Assembly (NCBI GenBank): GCA_039594205.1
Contig: JBCNNW010000159.1
Coordinates: 1 to 5,489 of the forward strand
Origin: Pseudescherichia sp039594205
GTDB lineage: Bacteria > Pseudomonadota > Gammaproteobacteria > Enterobacterales > Enterobacteriaceae
Length of the DNA: 5,489 nt
Direction of reading: 5' to 3'
In this document: piece after piece, positions 1-5,489 of the stretch
Layout: each line of letters starts with the position of its first letter
Position numbering within the stretch: the first letter of the stretch is position 1
Notes under the pieces: model-generated
What the model was told of the DNA's origin: nothing
Seen by the model: only the letters and a program-made list of their open reading frames with translations
Database searches by the model: none
Position numbers and translations under genes: made by a program

Positions 1-879
1 GCGCGGCATTCCGGAGAACATGCAGGGAACAGAAACGGCAGTTTCGGTGCCACAGGACGACGCCTGGGGGAAGTTAATCACGTTCTGTTTTTTCAGTTCC
101 GGATTCGTCTCACGCCCATAGCCATTGAGCGAATAGTTTTCTGCCCGCGAGGCCTCGCCCAGCACCAGCACCAGCACGGTTTTTTTATGCTGAGCCAGCA
201 AAACTGGCCCTTTATGGGCATCTTCTCCCTGCCGAATCAGGGTTTGATCGCCTTCAAACCAGCGCGCTTTGCTGTATTTCACTATCGCACTCACGTAGTT
301 CGCTGGCGTGACCATCTTGACGATGCTTTTGTTATTGCGAAACAGCGAGGCGTAATCCTTATAGAAGACCGCGGCAATCAAAATAATAATCAACAGGCTT
401 CCCAGGATCGACGCCAGACGCATCACCAGCACATGCCACCAGCGGGCAGGGCGGATGCGAATCATCGCCAACACCACAGCCGGCACCAGCCCTGCCACCG
501 TCAGCCATAGCACCAACTGCGGGGTAATCAACGCCGTCGCTTCCTGTGAATTCGTCTCGAAGACGTTCACCATCATGTTCTGATCGATAACCGCCCCGTA
601 GGTAAACATGAACCAGGTCGCCGCGGCGCAGCCCAGCGTCAGTAGCACCAGCAGCGGTTTACGAATCAGCGGGATGTTTAAAAAGCTAAAAACGATTACC
701 CAGCCGCAGAACAGCACCACTGGAATCGAGAGCGCGAAGAGATATTCATGCAGTCGGGCTGGCGCAATAATGGCCCAGCTACGATGAATGAACAGGGCAT
801 TCAAAAGTGTAAAAAAGAGCGCGCAGCCGAGCGTAAACCGGGTATCGTTACACTGTAACTTATTAAAAAGGCGCATCAT
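1..879 (-). CDS. eptA: EptA-family lipid A phosphoethanolamine transferase, N-terminal 293 residues (3' end outside the window)
   Basis: The reading frame is open from the ATG at 879 to the left edge without a break. The family moves phosphoethanolamine from phosphatidylethanolamine to lipid A phosphates at the periplasmic face of the inner membrane, which lowers negative charge and gives resistance to polymyxins. Five hydrophobic helices are visible (about residues 14-34, 45-68, 76-96, 117-141 and 153-173). The linker that follows carries the EptA-like stretch FYKDYASLFRNNK (172-184). The catalytic domain then starts: Glu242 in GEASRAEN is the expected zinc ligand, and Thr280 in SCGTETAVSVPC is the expected nucleophile, flanked by Cys276 and Cys286, a likely disulfide. 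The family is about 545 residues long, so roughly half is missing. An AAGGG-type ribosome site (888-893) lies 8 bases before the first of two tandem ATGs, so I start at the first. Family membership is strong. Orthology to the pmrAB-linked eptA rather than a paralogue cannot be decided here. Confidence 0.88.
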   Translation of the reverse strand, partial: MMRLFNKLQCNDTRFTLGCALFFTLLNALFIHRSWAIIAPARLHEYLFALSIPVVLFCGWVIVFSFLNIPLIRKPLLVLLTLGCAAATWFMFTYGAVIDQNMMVNVFETNSQEATALITPQLVLWLTVAGLVPAVVLAMIRIRPARWWHVLVMRLASILGSLLIIILIAAVFYKDYASLFRNNKSIVKMVTPANYVSAIVKYSKARWFEGDQTLIRQGEDAHKGPVLLAQHKKTVLVLVLGEASRAENYSLNGYGRETNPELKKQNVINFPQASSCGTETAVSVPCMFSGMPR

Positions 880-910
880 CAGTAAAACCCTTCATTGTTG
901 TGATGACGCG

Positions 911-916
911 AGTATA
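911..916 (-). promoter_or_regulatory. Predicted -10 element of the eptA-like gene
   Basis: Read on the minus strand this is TATACT, one base from the sigma-70 consensus. It would place the transcript start near 904 and leave a leader of about 25 bases before the ATG. The hexamer 17 bases upstream (AGGTTT) is a poor -35, which suggests the promoter needs an activator. The PmrA-like element at 927-943 occupies just that position. The site is seen by eye and its activity is inferred. Confidence 0.5.
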
Positions 917-926
917 AGGAGCAAAG

Positions 927-943
927 ATTAGTGAAACCTTAGC
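927..943 (-). promoter_or_regulatory. PmrA-box-like direct repeat overlapping the eptA -35 region
   Basis: On the minus strand this reads GCTAAG, five bases, ACTAAT. The known PmrA (BasR) box is two YTTAAK half-sites with a 5-base spacer. Each half here matches only the last four positions (TAAG and TAAT), but the 11-base period is exact and the element sits over the weak -35. Since eptA (pmrC) is a classical PmrA target, PmrA control is a reasonable inference. The match is imperfect and another regulator is possible. Confidence 0.4.
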
Positions 944-995
944 CCCACATTTCTGATATTGACGCCTTGCGTAACCCCGGCTTAAGGTCTTCACT
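930..995. repeat. Imperfect inverted repeat between the divergent eptA-like and ydhL genes
   Basis: The left arm (930-944) reads AGTGAAACCTTAGCC. The reverse complement of the right arm (979-995) reads AGTGAAGACCTTAAGCC. The arms agree base for base except for two extra bases in the right arm, and are separated by 34 bases. Each arm, read outward toward its own gene, gives GGC-TAAGGT-TTCACT. Two copies of one protein-binding element facing the two divergent genes is the simplest reading. The arms lie upstream of both genes and have no T-run, so this is not a terminator. Confidence 0.6.
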
Positions 996-1025
996 TTACT
1001 CTATTCATTGGGCCGGGAGGTGGGT

Positions 1026-1265
1026 GTGGCAGAACAACTGGAGTTTTTTCCCGTTCAGAGCCCGTGCCGGGGTATCTGCCAGTCGGATGAACGTGGATTC
1101 TGCCGGGGCTGTATGCGTAGCCGGGAGGAGCGCTTTAACTGGCAAACCCTGAGCGACGCGCAAAAGCAGGAGGTACTGCGCCTCTGTCGCCAACGTCTGC
1201 TGCGCAAATTACGCGCAAACAGGCCGCCCGATGCCGAAGAACCCCAGCAACCCTCACTGTTTTAA
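1026..1265 (+). CDS. ydhL: YdhL-like small cysteine-rich protein (DUF1289), 79 residues
   Basis: The protein starts MAEQLEFFPVQSP and ends EEPQQPSLF, and it resembles E. coli YdhL over its full 79 residues. It belongs to the DUF1289 family, whose biochemical role I do not know. The conserved core has four cysteines in a C-x3-C-x7-C-x2-C pattern (Cys14, 18, 26, 29), which suggests metal binding, and a fifth at Cys54. The rest is a basic helical segment (about 43-65) and a Pro/Glu-rich tail. I chose the GTG at 1026 because GGGAGG (1015-1020) sits 5 bases before it and it gives the family length. An in-frame TTG at 1008 would add six residues but has the ribosome site inside its own coding part. 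There is no signal peptide, so the protein is probably cytoplasmic. It is the first gene of a likely ydhL-ydhF-sodC run. Confidence 0.88.
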   Translation: MAEQLEFFPVQSPCRGICQSDERGFCRGCMRSREERFNWQTLSDAQKQEVLRLCRQRLLRKLRANRPPDAEEPQQPSLF

Positions 1266-1278
1266 CCTGCAGAATGCG

Positions 1279-1284
1279 TATACT
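1279..1284 (+). promoter_or_regulatory. Possible -10 element before ydhF
   Basis: TATACT lies in the 48-base gap between ydhL and ydhF, 29 bases before the ydhF start codon. The upstream region around 1256-1262 has only a weak -35 (CTGTTT with a 16-base spacer). It could give ydhF some expression independent of ydhL, or it may be chance. Confidence 0.25.
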
Positions 1285-1313
1285 CATCTCATCTTTATGT
1301 TGAGGAAAATCCA

Positions 1314-2210
1314 ATGGTTCAGCGTATTACTCTCGCCCCGCAGGGGCCGGAATTCTCGCGTTTTGTGATGGGTTACTGGCGTTTGATGGACTGGAACATG
1401 TCCGCCCGCCAGCTGGTGAGCTTTATTGAAGAACATCTTGATTTAGGGATCACCACCGTCGATCACGCGGATATCTATGGCGGTTATCAATGCGAAGCGG
1501 CGTTTGGCGAAGCGATGAAGCTGGCGCCGTCGCTGCGTCAGCGGATGGAGGTGGTGACCAAATGCGGTATCGCCACCACCGCCAAACCCGAGCATGCCCT
1601 GGGTCACTACATTACCGATCGCGACCACATTGTGCAAAGCGCTGAGCAGTCGCTGATAAATCTGGCGACCGACCATATCGACCTGTTGCTGATCCACCGC
1701 CCGGACCCTTTAATGGATGCTGACGAGGTTGCAGAGACTTTCCTGGCACTTCACCAGAGCGGCAAAGTGCGCCATTTCGGCGTCTCGAACTTTACCCCAG
1801 CGCAGTTCGCGCTGCTGCAGTCTCGTGTGCCTTTCACTCTGGCGACCAACCAGGTAGAGATTTCGCCGGTACATCAGCCCCTGTTGCTGGACGGTACCCT
1901 CGATCAACTGCAACAGTTACGTGTGCGTCCAATGGCATGGTCCTGCCTGGGTGGCGGTCGTCTGTTTAATGACGAACAGTTCCAGCCGCTGCGCGATGAG
2001 TTGGCGCAGGTGGGGCGCGAGCTGAATGCACAATCGATTGAACAGGTGGTCTACGCCTGGGTGCTTCGCCTGCCGTCACGCCCGTTGCCGATTATCGGAT
2101 CCGGCAAAATCGAACGCGTGCGCTCGGCCATTGCCGCTGAAGAGCTTAAGATGACACGTCAGCAATGGTTCCGCATTCGTAAAGCTGCTTTAGGTTACGA
2201 CGTCCCCTAA
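1314..2210 (+). CDS. ydhF: YdhF-like aldo-keto reductase, 298 residues
   Basis: This is an NAD(P)H-dependent oxidoreductase of the aldo-keto reductase superfamily, a cytoplasmic TIM barrel that reduces carbonyl groups. The natural substrate of YdhF is unknown to me. The catalytic tetrad can be placed at Asp50 and Tyr55 (DHADIYGGY), Lys83 (TKCG) and His128 (LLIHRPDP). The segment HFGVSNFTPAQF (154-165) is the usual family signature, and IGSGKIERV (261-269) is the cofactor phosphate-binding region near the C-terminus. The length equals that of the E. coli protein, and the ending GYDVP matches it as I recall. GAGGA (1302-1306) lies 7 bases before the ATG, which supports the start. It follows ydhL by 48 bases and precedes sodC by 81 bases on the same strand, so co-transcription with ydhL is likely. 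The gene looks intact and ordinary. Confidence 0.95.
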   Translation: MVQRITLAPQGPEFSRFVMGYWRLMDWNMSARQLVSFIEEHLDLGITTVDHADIYGGYQCEAAFGEAMKLAPSLRQRMEVVTKCGIATTAKPEHALGHYITDRDHIVQSAEQSLINLATDHIDLLLIHRPDPLMDADEVAETFLALHQSGKVRHFGVSNFTPAQFALLQSRVPFTLATNQVEISPVHQPLLLDGTLDQLQQLRVRPMAWSCLGGGRLFNDEQFQPLRDELAQVGRELNAQSIEQVVYAWVLRLPSRPLPIIGSGKIERVRSAIAAEELKMTRQQWFRIRKAALGYDVP

Positions 2211-2242
2211 ATCTCTATTTATCTGACTTTCCGGTGAAATCC

Positions 2243-2270
2243 TTGCCCCTCGTATAAACTTAAGGGGCAA
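2243..2270 (+). promoter_or_regulatory. Inverted repeat enclosing a probable sodC -10 element
   Basis: Two perfect 8-base arms, TTGCCCCT (2243-2250) and AGGGGCAA (2263-2270), enclose a 12-base centre containing TATAAA (2253-2258). TATAAA would serve as a -10 for sodC, with a start near 2265 and a weak -35 around 2229-2235. The run after the right arm is A, not T, and there is no T-run on the other strand either, so it does not look like an intrinsic terminator. In E. coli sodC is induced in stationary phase through RpoS, which would fit a promoter with a weak -35. An operator function for the arms is inferred only. Confidence 0.35.
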
Positions 2271-2280
2271 AAAATAACCT

Positions 2281-2288
2281 GAGGAGGT
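2281..2288 (+). promoter_or_regulatory. Near-perfect ribosome binding site of sodC
   Basis: GAGGAGGT contains the full AGGAGG core, ending 4 bases before the sodC ATG. It is the strongest Shine-Dalgarno in the window and fixes the start codon. It suggests efficient translation of the exported enzyme. Confidence 0.8.
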
Positions 2289-2291
2289 CAT

Positions 2292-2810
2292 ATGAAGCGT
2301 TTTACTCTGGCAATATTGGCGCTGGTGGTCAGCGCAGGTGCGCAAGCCGCCAGCGACGAAGTTGAGATGAACCTTGTCACACCTCAGGGGGTAGGTCAGT
2401 CAATCGGTACGGTGACCATCACCGAAACGGATAAAGGGCTGGAATTTACCCCCGCGCTTAACGCCCTTCCTCCGGGCGAACATGGCTTCCACGTACACGC
2501 GAAAGGTTCCTGCCAGCCAGCGATGAAAGAGGGAAAACCGTCGGCGGCAGAAGCGGCGGGGGGACACCTTGATCCACACCAGAGCGGTAAGCACGAAGGG
2601 CCAGACGGTATGGGGCACCTTGGCGATCTACCGGTGTTGGTCGTGAACAACGACGGTAAAGCCACGGACGCGGTGGTGGCCCCTCGACTGAAAAAACTGG
2701 ATGAGGTGAAAGGCAAAGCGCTGATGATCCACGTGGGGGGTGACAATATGTCCGATCAGCCGAAACCCCTCGGCGGCGGCGGCGCGCGTTACGCCTGCGG
2801 CGTCATTTGA
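2292..2810 (+). CDS. sodC: Periplasmic Cu,Zn superoxide dismutase SodC, 172 residues
   Basis: SodC converts superoxide to hydrogen peroxide and oxygen in the periplasm. A Sec signal peptide is clear: Lys2-Arg3, a hydrophobic core (about 4-16) and AQA followed by Ala20 as the cleavage site, leaving about 153 mature residues. All metal ligands can be placed: copper His67 and His69 (GFHVHAKGSC), bridging His92 (GGHLDP), zinc His101, His109 and Asp112, and copper His147 (MIHVGGDN). Cys74 and Cys169 should form the family disulfide. The Gly-rich GGGGARYACG near the end is typical. The length is one residue short of the E. coli protein (173), which ends in VIK rather than VI. The last 22 bases of coding sequence overlap, on the opposite strand, the end of ydhK. 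It is downstream of ydhF and probably also has its own promoter. Confidence 0.97.
   Translation: MKRFTLAILALVVSAGAQAASDEVEMNLVTPQGVGQSIGTVTITETDKGLEFTPALNALPPGEHGFHVHAKGSCQPAMKEGKPSAAEAAGGHLDPHQSGKHEGPDGMGHLGDLPVLVVNNDGKATDAVVAPRLKKLDEVKGKALMIHVGGDNMSDQPKPLGGGGARYACGVI
2789..2810. other. Tail-to-tail overlap of ydhK and sodC coding ends
   Basis: The minus-strand TAA of ydhK (2789-2791) lies inside sodC, and the plus-strand TGA of sodC (2808-2810) lies inside ydhK, so 22 bases code on both strands. Within them ACGCC-TGC-GGCGT (2791-2803) could form a short 5-base-pair hairpin, but neither strand has a following T-run. No intrinsic terminator is seen for either gene. Confidence 0.85.
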
Positions 2811-4822
2811 TCCCCCAACGTCCCCGGCGCAGGAGCATGCTCGAGCTGGGATAATGAGCAGTGTAGACGCCAGACCAGCGCAGCCAGATCCTGCGCCGCC
2901 GGCTGCGGATGGCGCGCCAGCATATCGCAGATACGCTGCAACTCGTTAAGCGTGGTGGAGAGCGGACGTTGCTGCACACCGCGTTCGCTCATCACATCCC
3001 GCAGAAGTGAAATACAGACATCACGCAGCTGGGAGAGTGGGTCAGACCGTGTCTCCCAGCTGCGTAATTGCCATACCACATGCGAACAGTTGAGTAACAC
3101 TACCCCCCAGCGCAGCAGCCAGCGACGCGCCTGCGCATCCTGACTGGTATTAAGCTGACTGACATGATGATAAACCAGCGACTCATAACCATTCTCATCC
3201 CGCTGAGGCCTGCGGCTAAGCTGGTCGACAAACCCACGCCGCAACTCACGAATATGACGACGGCTTTTACGCGCGTCAGAGCCCGGGCGTAATACCGCAA
3301 ACGCCAGCCATACCAGCCCAACGCCCAGGATTTTAGCCAGATCGTCATTTAAAAAATCGGCAAAGTCATAGGTCGGTGGATTGGTCACCGCGATAAAAGA
3401 ACCCATAAAAACGATCAACTGCCCCCAGAGTCCCGCCAGTTTCGGCATCTGTAGCTTGAGAAGCTGCATCGTAGTGAGCAAGGGGAAGAGGAACAGCAGG
3501 AACTGCCAGAGATCGCTTATCTGCACCATCAGCCCGAACTTCACCACAAAGCTGAACAGCGAGAGCAAGATCAGCGTGCGCAGCAGCAGGTTGAGTGATT
3601 TAAACGGCGAGGGCGAAACTGAATAAAGTACGCTGCTGATGGCGGCCAGCGTCAGCGCGGCAGCACCGGCGTCCCACTGCGTAGCAAGAGTCCAGGCGCC
3701 GATAAGCGTTAACGCGCAGAAGGTACGAAAACCGCTCCACAACGCTTCGAGGTTATCAGTGTGCCGGGCCAGCGCCGGGCTGCGCGGTACGTTAAAGGTG
3801 GTAATGGGTGTCGCCGCTTCCAGCATGGCAATCCAGCGGCTACTCCGCAGGTAGAGTCGGCTAAACCAGAGGAGTCGCTGCCAGAAGGCGTGATGACGAT
3901 AATCTTGCCCCTCTTGCGGTTTTAGCGGTGCGATAATACGCGCCACGGTATAGAAATCGGTCTCCGGACGGCTCAGCGCCTCCAGCAGCTGTTGTATGAC
4001 CGGCTGGATCGTCTCAGGCGGATCGGGCCAGTTGAGCAGCATGCGGCGCAGACTGGAGATCGCGCTGGTCATTCGCAACTGCTGATGGAGCAAATAGTTG
4101 AGTAGGGCGTTTTGACGGCGAAAACGGTAGTGGCTCCAGAAGGCCTGAATGCGCAGTAAATTGGTGGTCAGGATCTGGGCGATGACTTTTTCGTGTGCAA
4201 GACGGATTGCATCGTTGGTGTCAGGTTGCCAGAGCAGCCTGGCATGCTCCAGCAGTCGGGCGTGCATATTTTGTAGGGCGGTAATGAGTGCCGTCCCGTC
4301 GGAGGTACTGGGCAGGATCATCATCATCAGACCACCGCAGAGTATGCCGAGCATGACTTCGCATACCCGCGCCTGCGCCATATCCCATAACTCCGTGGTA
4401 TCAAGAATGTTGATGACCGGAAAGGCGATGATGGCCGCCGTATAGCCTGCAAGTTGAAAAGCATAGGCGACGTTATTGGTGAAGTGGGCGCAGGCCCAGG
4501 TACAGACCCCAAGCCAGGTCGCCATACAGAATAAAAACAGCCACGGATCGTTCAGCGTGTGTCCGGCAATAATCAACGCGGCGGTCGCCCCTAACAGACT
4601 GCCCGCCACGCGGCCCAGGCTTTTACTTATGACACCGCCGACGGTAGGGAAGCTGACCACTGCCGCAGAGGTCATCGCCCAGTAAGGTTCATCCAGATTC
4701 AGGTAATAGGCGCAGGTCAATGCCAGACACATAGCAATCCCGTTGCGCAGCGCGTAGCGCCACTGCCCAGGGGTCGCCTTGAGCCACGGCGTGTTACGCC
4801 AGCTGAACGTAGAGAGTGTCAC
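2789..4822 (-). CDS. ydhK: YdhK-like FUSC-family inner-membrane transporter, 677 residues
   Basis: This is a FUSC/AaeB-type inner-membrane protein, presumed to work with the YdhJ adaptor as an efflux pump. Its substrate is not known; the AaeAB relative exports aromatic carboxylic acids. The layout shows two membrane blocks: about 28-170, with several helices including YWAMTSAAVVSFPTVGG (47-63), and about 365-512, with LLSLFSFVVKFGLMVQ (419-434). Each is followed by a soluble, mostly helical part (about 175-345, and 515-677 starting with Arg-rich GSDARKSRRHIRELRR). The start is a GTG at 4822 whose GTGA overlaps the TGA of ydhJ. It gives an N-terminus resembling E. coli YdhK, and the first internal Met is at 31 within the first helix. 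The C-terminus ends GTLGDQMTPQA, several residues beyond the E. coli end as I recall it, which carries the gene into the end of sodC. Confidence 0.93.
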   Translation of the reverse strand: MTLSTFSWRNTPWLKATPGQWRYALRNGIAMCLALTCAYYLNLDEPYWAMTSAAVVSFPTVGGVISKSLGRVAGSLLGATAALIIAGHTLNDPWLFLFCMATWLGVCTWACAHFTNNVAYAFQLAGYTAAIIAFPVINILDTTELWDMAQARVCEVMLGILCGGLMMMILPSTSDGTALITALQNMHARLLEHARLLWQPDTNDAIRLAHEKVIAQILTTNLLRIQAFWSHYRFRRQNALLNYLLHQQLRMTSAISSLRRMLLNWPDPPETIQPVIQQLLEALSRPETDFYTVARIIAPLKPQEGQDYRHHAFWQRLLWFSRLYLRSSRWIAMLEAATPITTFNVPRSPALARHTDNLEALWSGFRTFCALTLIGAWTLATQWDAGAAALTLAAISSVLYSVSPSPFKSLNLLLRTLILLSLFSFVVKFGLMVQISDLWQFLLFLFPLLTTMQLLKLQMPKLAGLWGQLIVFMGSFIAVTNPPTYDFADFLNDDLAKILGVGLVWLAFAVLRPGSDARKSRRHIRELRRGFVDQLSRRPQRDENGYESLVYHHVSQLNTSQDAQARRWLLRWGVVLLNCSHVVWQLRSWETRSDPLSQLRDVCISLLRDVMSERGVQQRPLSTTLNELQRICDMLARHPQPAAQDLAALVWRLHCSLSQLEHAPAPGTLGDQMTPQA
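4819..4822 (-). promoter_or_regulatory. GTGA stop/start overlap coupling ydhJ to ydhK
   Basis: The TGA ending ydhJ shares two bases with the GTG starting ydhK. The sequence before it has only a weak purine stretch (CGGAA, about 12 bases upstream of the GTG), so ydhK translation probably depends on ribosomes finishing ydhJ. This would help keep adaptor and transporter in proportion. Confidence 0.75.
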
Positions 4823-5489
4823 CGGGCTGTTCCGATAGAGACGCTACAGGTGGTGCCGGAAACCAACGTCAGATCCCTGGGCAGCTCGTCGAACTCGATA
4901 CGCACCGGAATACGCTGAGCCAGCCGTACCCAGGGGATATTCGGCTTCACGTCCGGTACCAGCCCCGAGTCGGTCTCCACGCTCTGATCAAAGATGGCAC
5001 GGCCAATGCTGCCGACGTGACCCTGTAACGTAACACCGCCGCTATAGAGGGTAATTTGAGCCGGGGCGCCCACACGGATATGACGAAGCTTGGTTTCTTC
5101 AAAATATCCCACCACGTAAAACGAGTGGCTGTCCACCAGGGCGAACAGCGGCTGGCCGGTGGTGGCGTAATCGCCGGTGCGGGTGGAGAGGTTGGTTACC
5201 CAGCCATCCACCGGGGCTTTAACCACCGTCTGCGTCAACTGCCACTCGGCCTGTTTTAGCGTCGCTTCAGCGACTTTTACGCTGGCCTGCATCGCTTTCA
5301 CGTTGATATTGGCGGTATCCAGATCTTCTGCCGAAATGTAGTTATGTGACAGGTGGCGGCGACGATTCGCTTCATTGTTGGCTTTGGCGAGATCGGACTG
5401 GGCTTTCGCCAGCTGCGCCTGCGCATTCAGCACCGCGATATGATAGGGGGTCTCGTCAATTTGAAACAACACGTCGCCGCTGTGGACAA
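4819..5489 (-). CDS. ydhJ: YdhJ-like HlyD-family periplasmic adaptor, C-terminal 222 residues (5' end outside the window)
   Basis: This is a membrane fusion (periplasmic adaptor) protein that would link the YdhK transporter to the outer envelope. The frame is open to the right edge, and the family is about 285 residues, so the N-terminal membrane anchor and the first half of the lipoyl domain are missing. Visible parts, counted from the first complete codon: the end of the first lipoyl half-motif, SGDVLFQID (3-11); a long alpha-helical coiled-coil hairpin rich in Ala, Gln and Lys (about 16-86), turning near HNYISAEDL; the second lipoyl half, KAPVDGWVTNL (90-100); and a beta-barrel domain with FYVVGYFEETKL (123-134), an AaeA-like segment. 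WVRLAQRIPVRI (186-197) is also AaeA-like. A GTG at 5472 lies inside the lipoyl motif and is not the true start. In E. coli ydhI and slyA lie upstream of ydhJ, beyond this window. Confidence 0.93.
   Translation of the reverse strand, partial: VHSGDVLFQIDETPYHIAVLNAQAQLAKAQSDLAKANNEANRRRHLSHNYISAEDLDTANINVKAMQASVKVAEATLKQAEWQLTQTVVKAPVDGWVTNLSTRTGDYATTGQPLFALVDSHSFYVVGYFEETKLRHIRVGAPAQITLYSGGVTLQGHVGSIGRAIFDQSVETDSGLVPDVKPNIPWVRLAQRIPVRIEFDELPRDLTLVSGTTCSVSIGTAR

Noticed and set aside
187..510. Plus-strand frame of 107 codons opposite the eptA-like gene
   Set aside because: The composition is rich in Gln, His and Arg with no recognisable motif, and it lies antisense to an intact membrane-protein gene. 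It is a shadow of that gene.
863..895. Ten-residue upstream reading frame (ATG at 895) overlapping the eptA-like start out of frame
   Set aside because: It has no purine-rich ribosome site in front of it, and the AAGGG that would serve the eptA start lies inside it. Probably chance.
981..999. A full PmrA box for ydhL listed as its own feature
   Set aside because: Only one half (CTTAAG) fits the consensus and the half-site spacing is 13 rather than 11 bases. I also see no good ydhL -10 nearby, so it is kept only as part of the inverted-repeat finding.
967..1193. Frames at 967-1152 (+) and 1005-1193 (-) over ydhL
   Set aside because: They overlap the strongly supported ydhL frame, lack ribosome sites and show no family features.
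2243..2280. Intrinsic terminator of ydhF
   Set aside because: The stem is good but the tail on the coding strand is A-rich, and there is no T-run on either strand after the stem.
2396..2746. Minus-strand frames inside sodC (116 and 72 codons)
   Set aside because: They result from the high GC content of sodC; there is no family resemblance and no ribosome site.
2832..2841. GAGCATGCTC palindrome just after sodC as a terminator
   Set aside because: There is no T-run after it, and it lies within the ydhK coding sequence in frame with the protein. A short palindrome of this kind is expected by chance.

Overview
The window looks like chromosomal DNA of a member of the Enterobacteriaceae other than E. 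coli itself. The predicted proteins resemble the E. coli YdhL, YdhF, SodC, YdhK and YdhJ proteins closely along their whole length, as recalled from family knowledge and not from a search. Their order and orientation match the E. coli slyA-nemR neighbourhood. There are no tRNAs, rRNAs, insertion sequences, CRISPR arrays or phage genes.

Layout from left to right. (1) 1-879, minus strand: the N-terminal half of an EptA-family lipid A phosphoethanolamine transferase, cut by the window edge. (2) 880-1025: a divergent control region. It holds a good -10 for the eptA-like gene and two similar PmrA-box-like elements facing outward as an imperfect inverted repeat. (3) 1026-2810, plus strand: ydhL (small Cys-rich DUF1289 protein), ydhF (aldo-keto reductase) and sodC (periplasmic Cu,Zn superoxide dismutase), with gaps of 48 and 81 bases. 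(4) 2789-5489, minus strand: ydhJ (HlyD-type periplasmic adaptor, 5' end outside the window) followed by ydhK (FUSC-family inner-membrane transporter), joined by a 4-base stop/start overlap. ydhK and sodC converge, and their coding ends overlap by 22 bases.

Functionally the window combines envelope and stress functions: lipid A modification, periplasmic superoxide removal, a carbonyl reductase and a two-part efflux system resembling AaeAB. The ydhJ-ydhK pair is a clear functional unit. The link between ydhL, ydhF and sodC rests on position only.

The main departure from the familiar layout is the eptA-like gene sitting divergently beside ydhL, where E. coli has nemR. The divergent promoter region with paired PmrA-like sites deserves the closest second look. 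I see no convincing sign of a wholly undescribed system; the remaining observations concern regulation and gene-end architecture.
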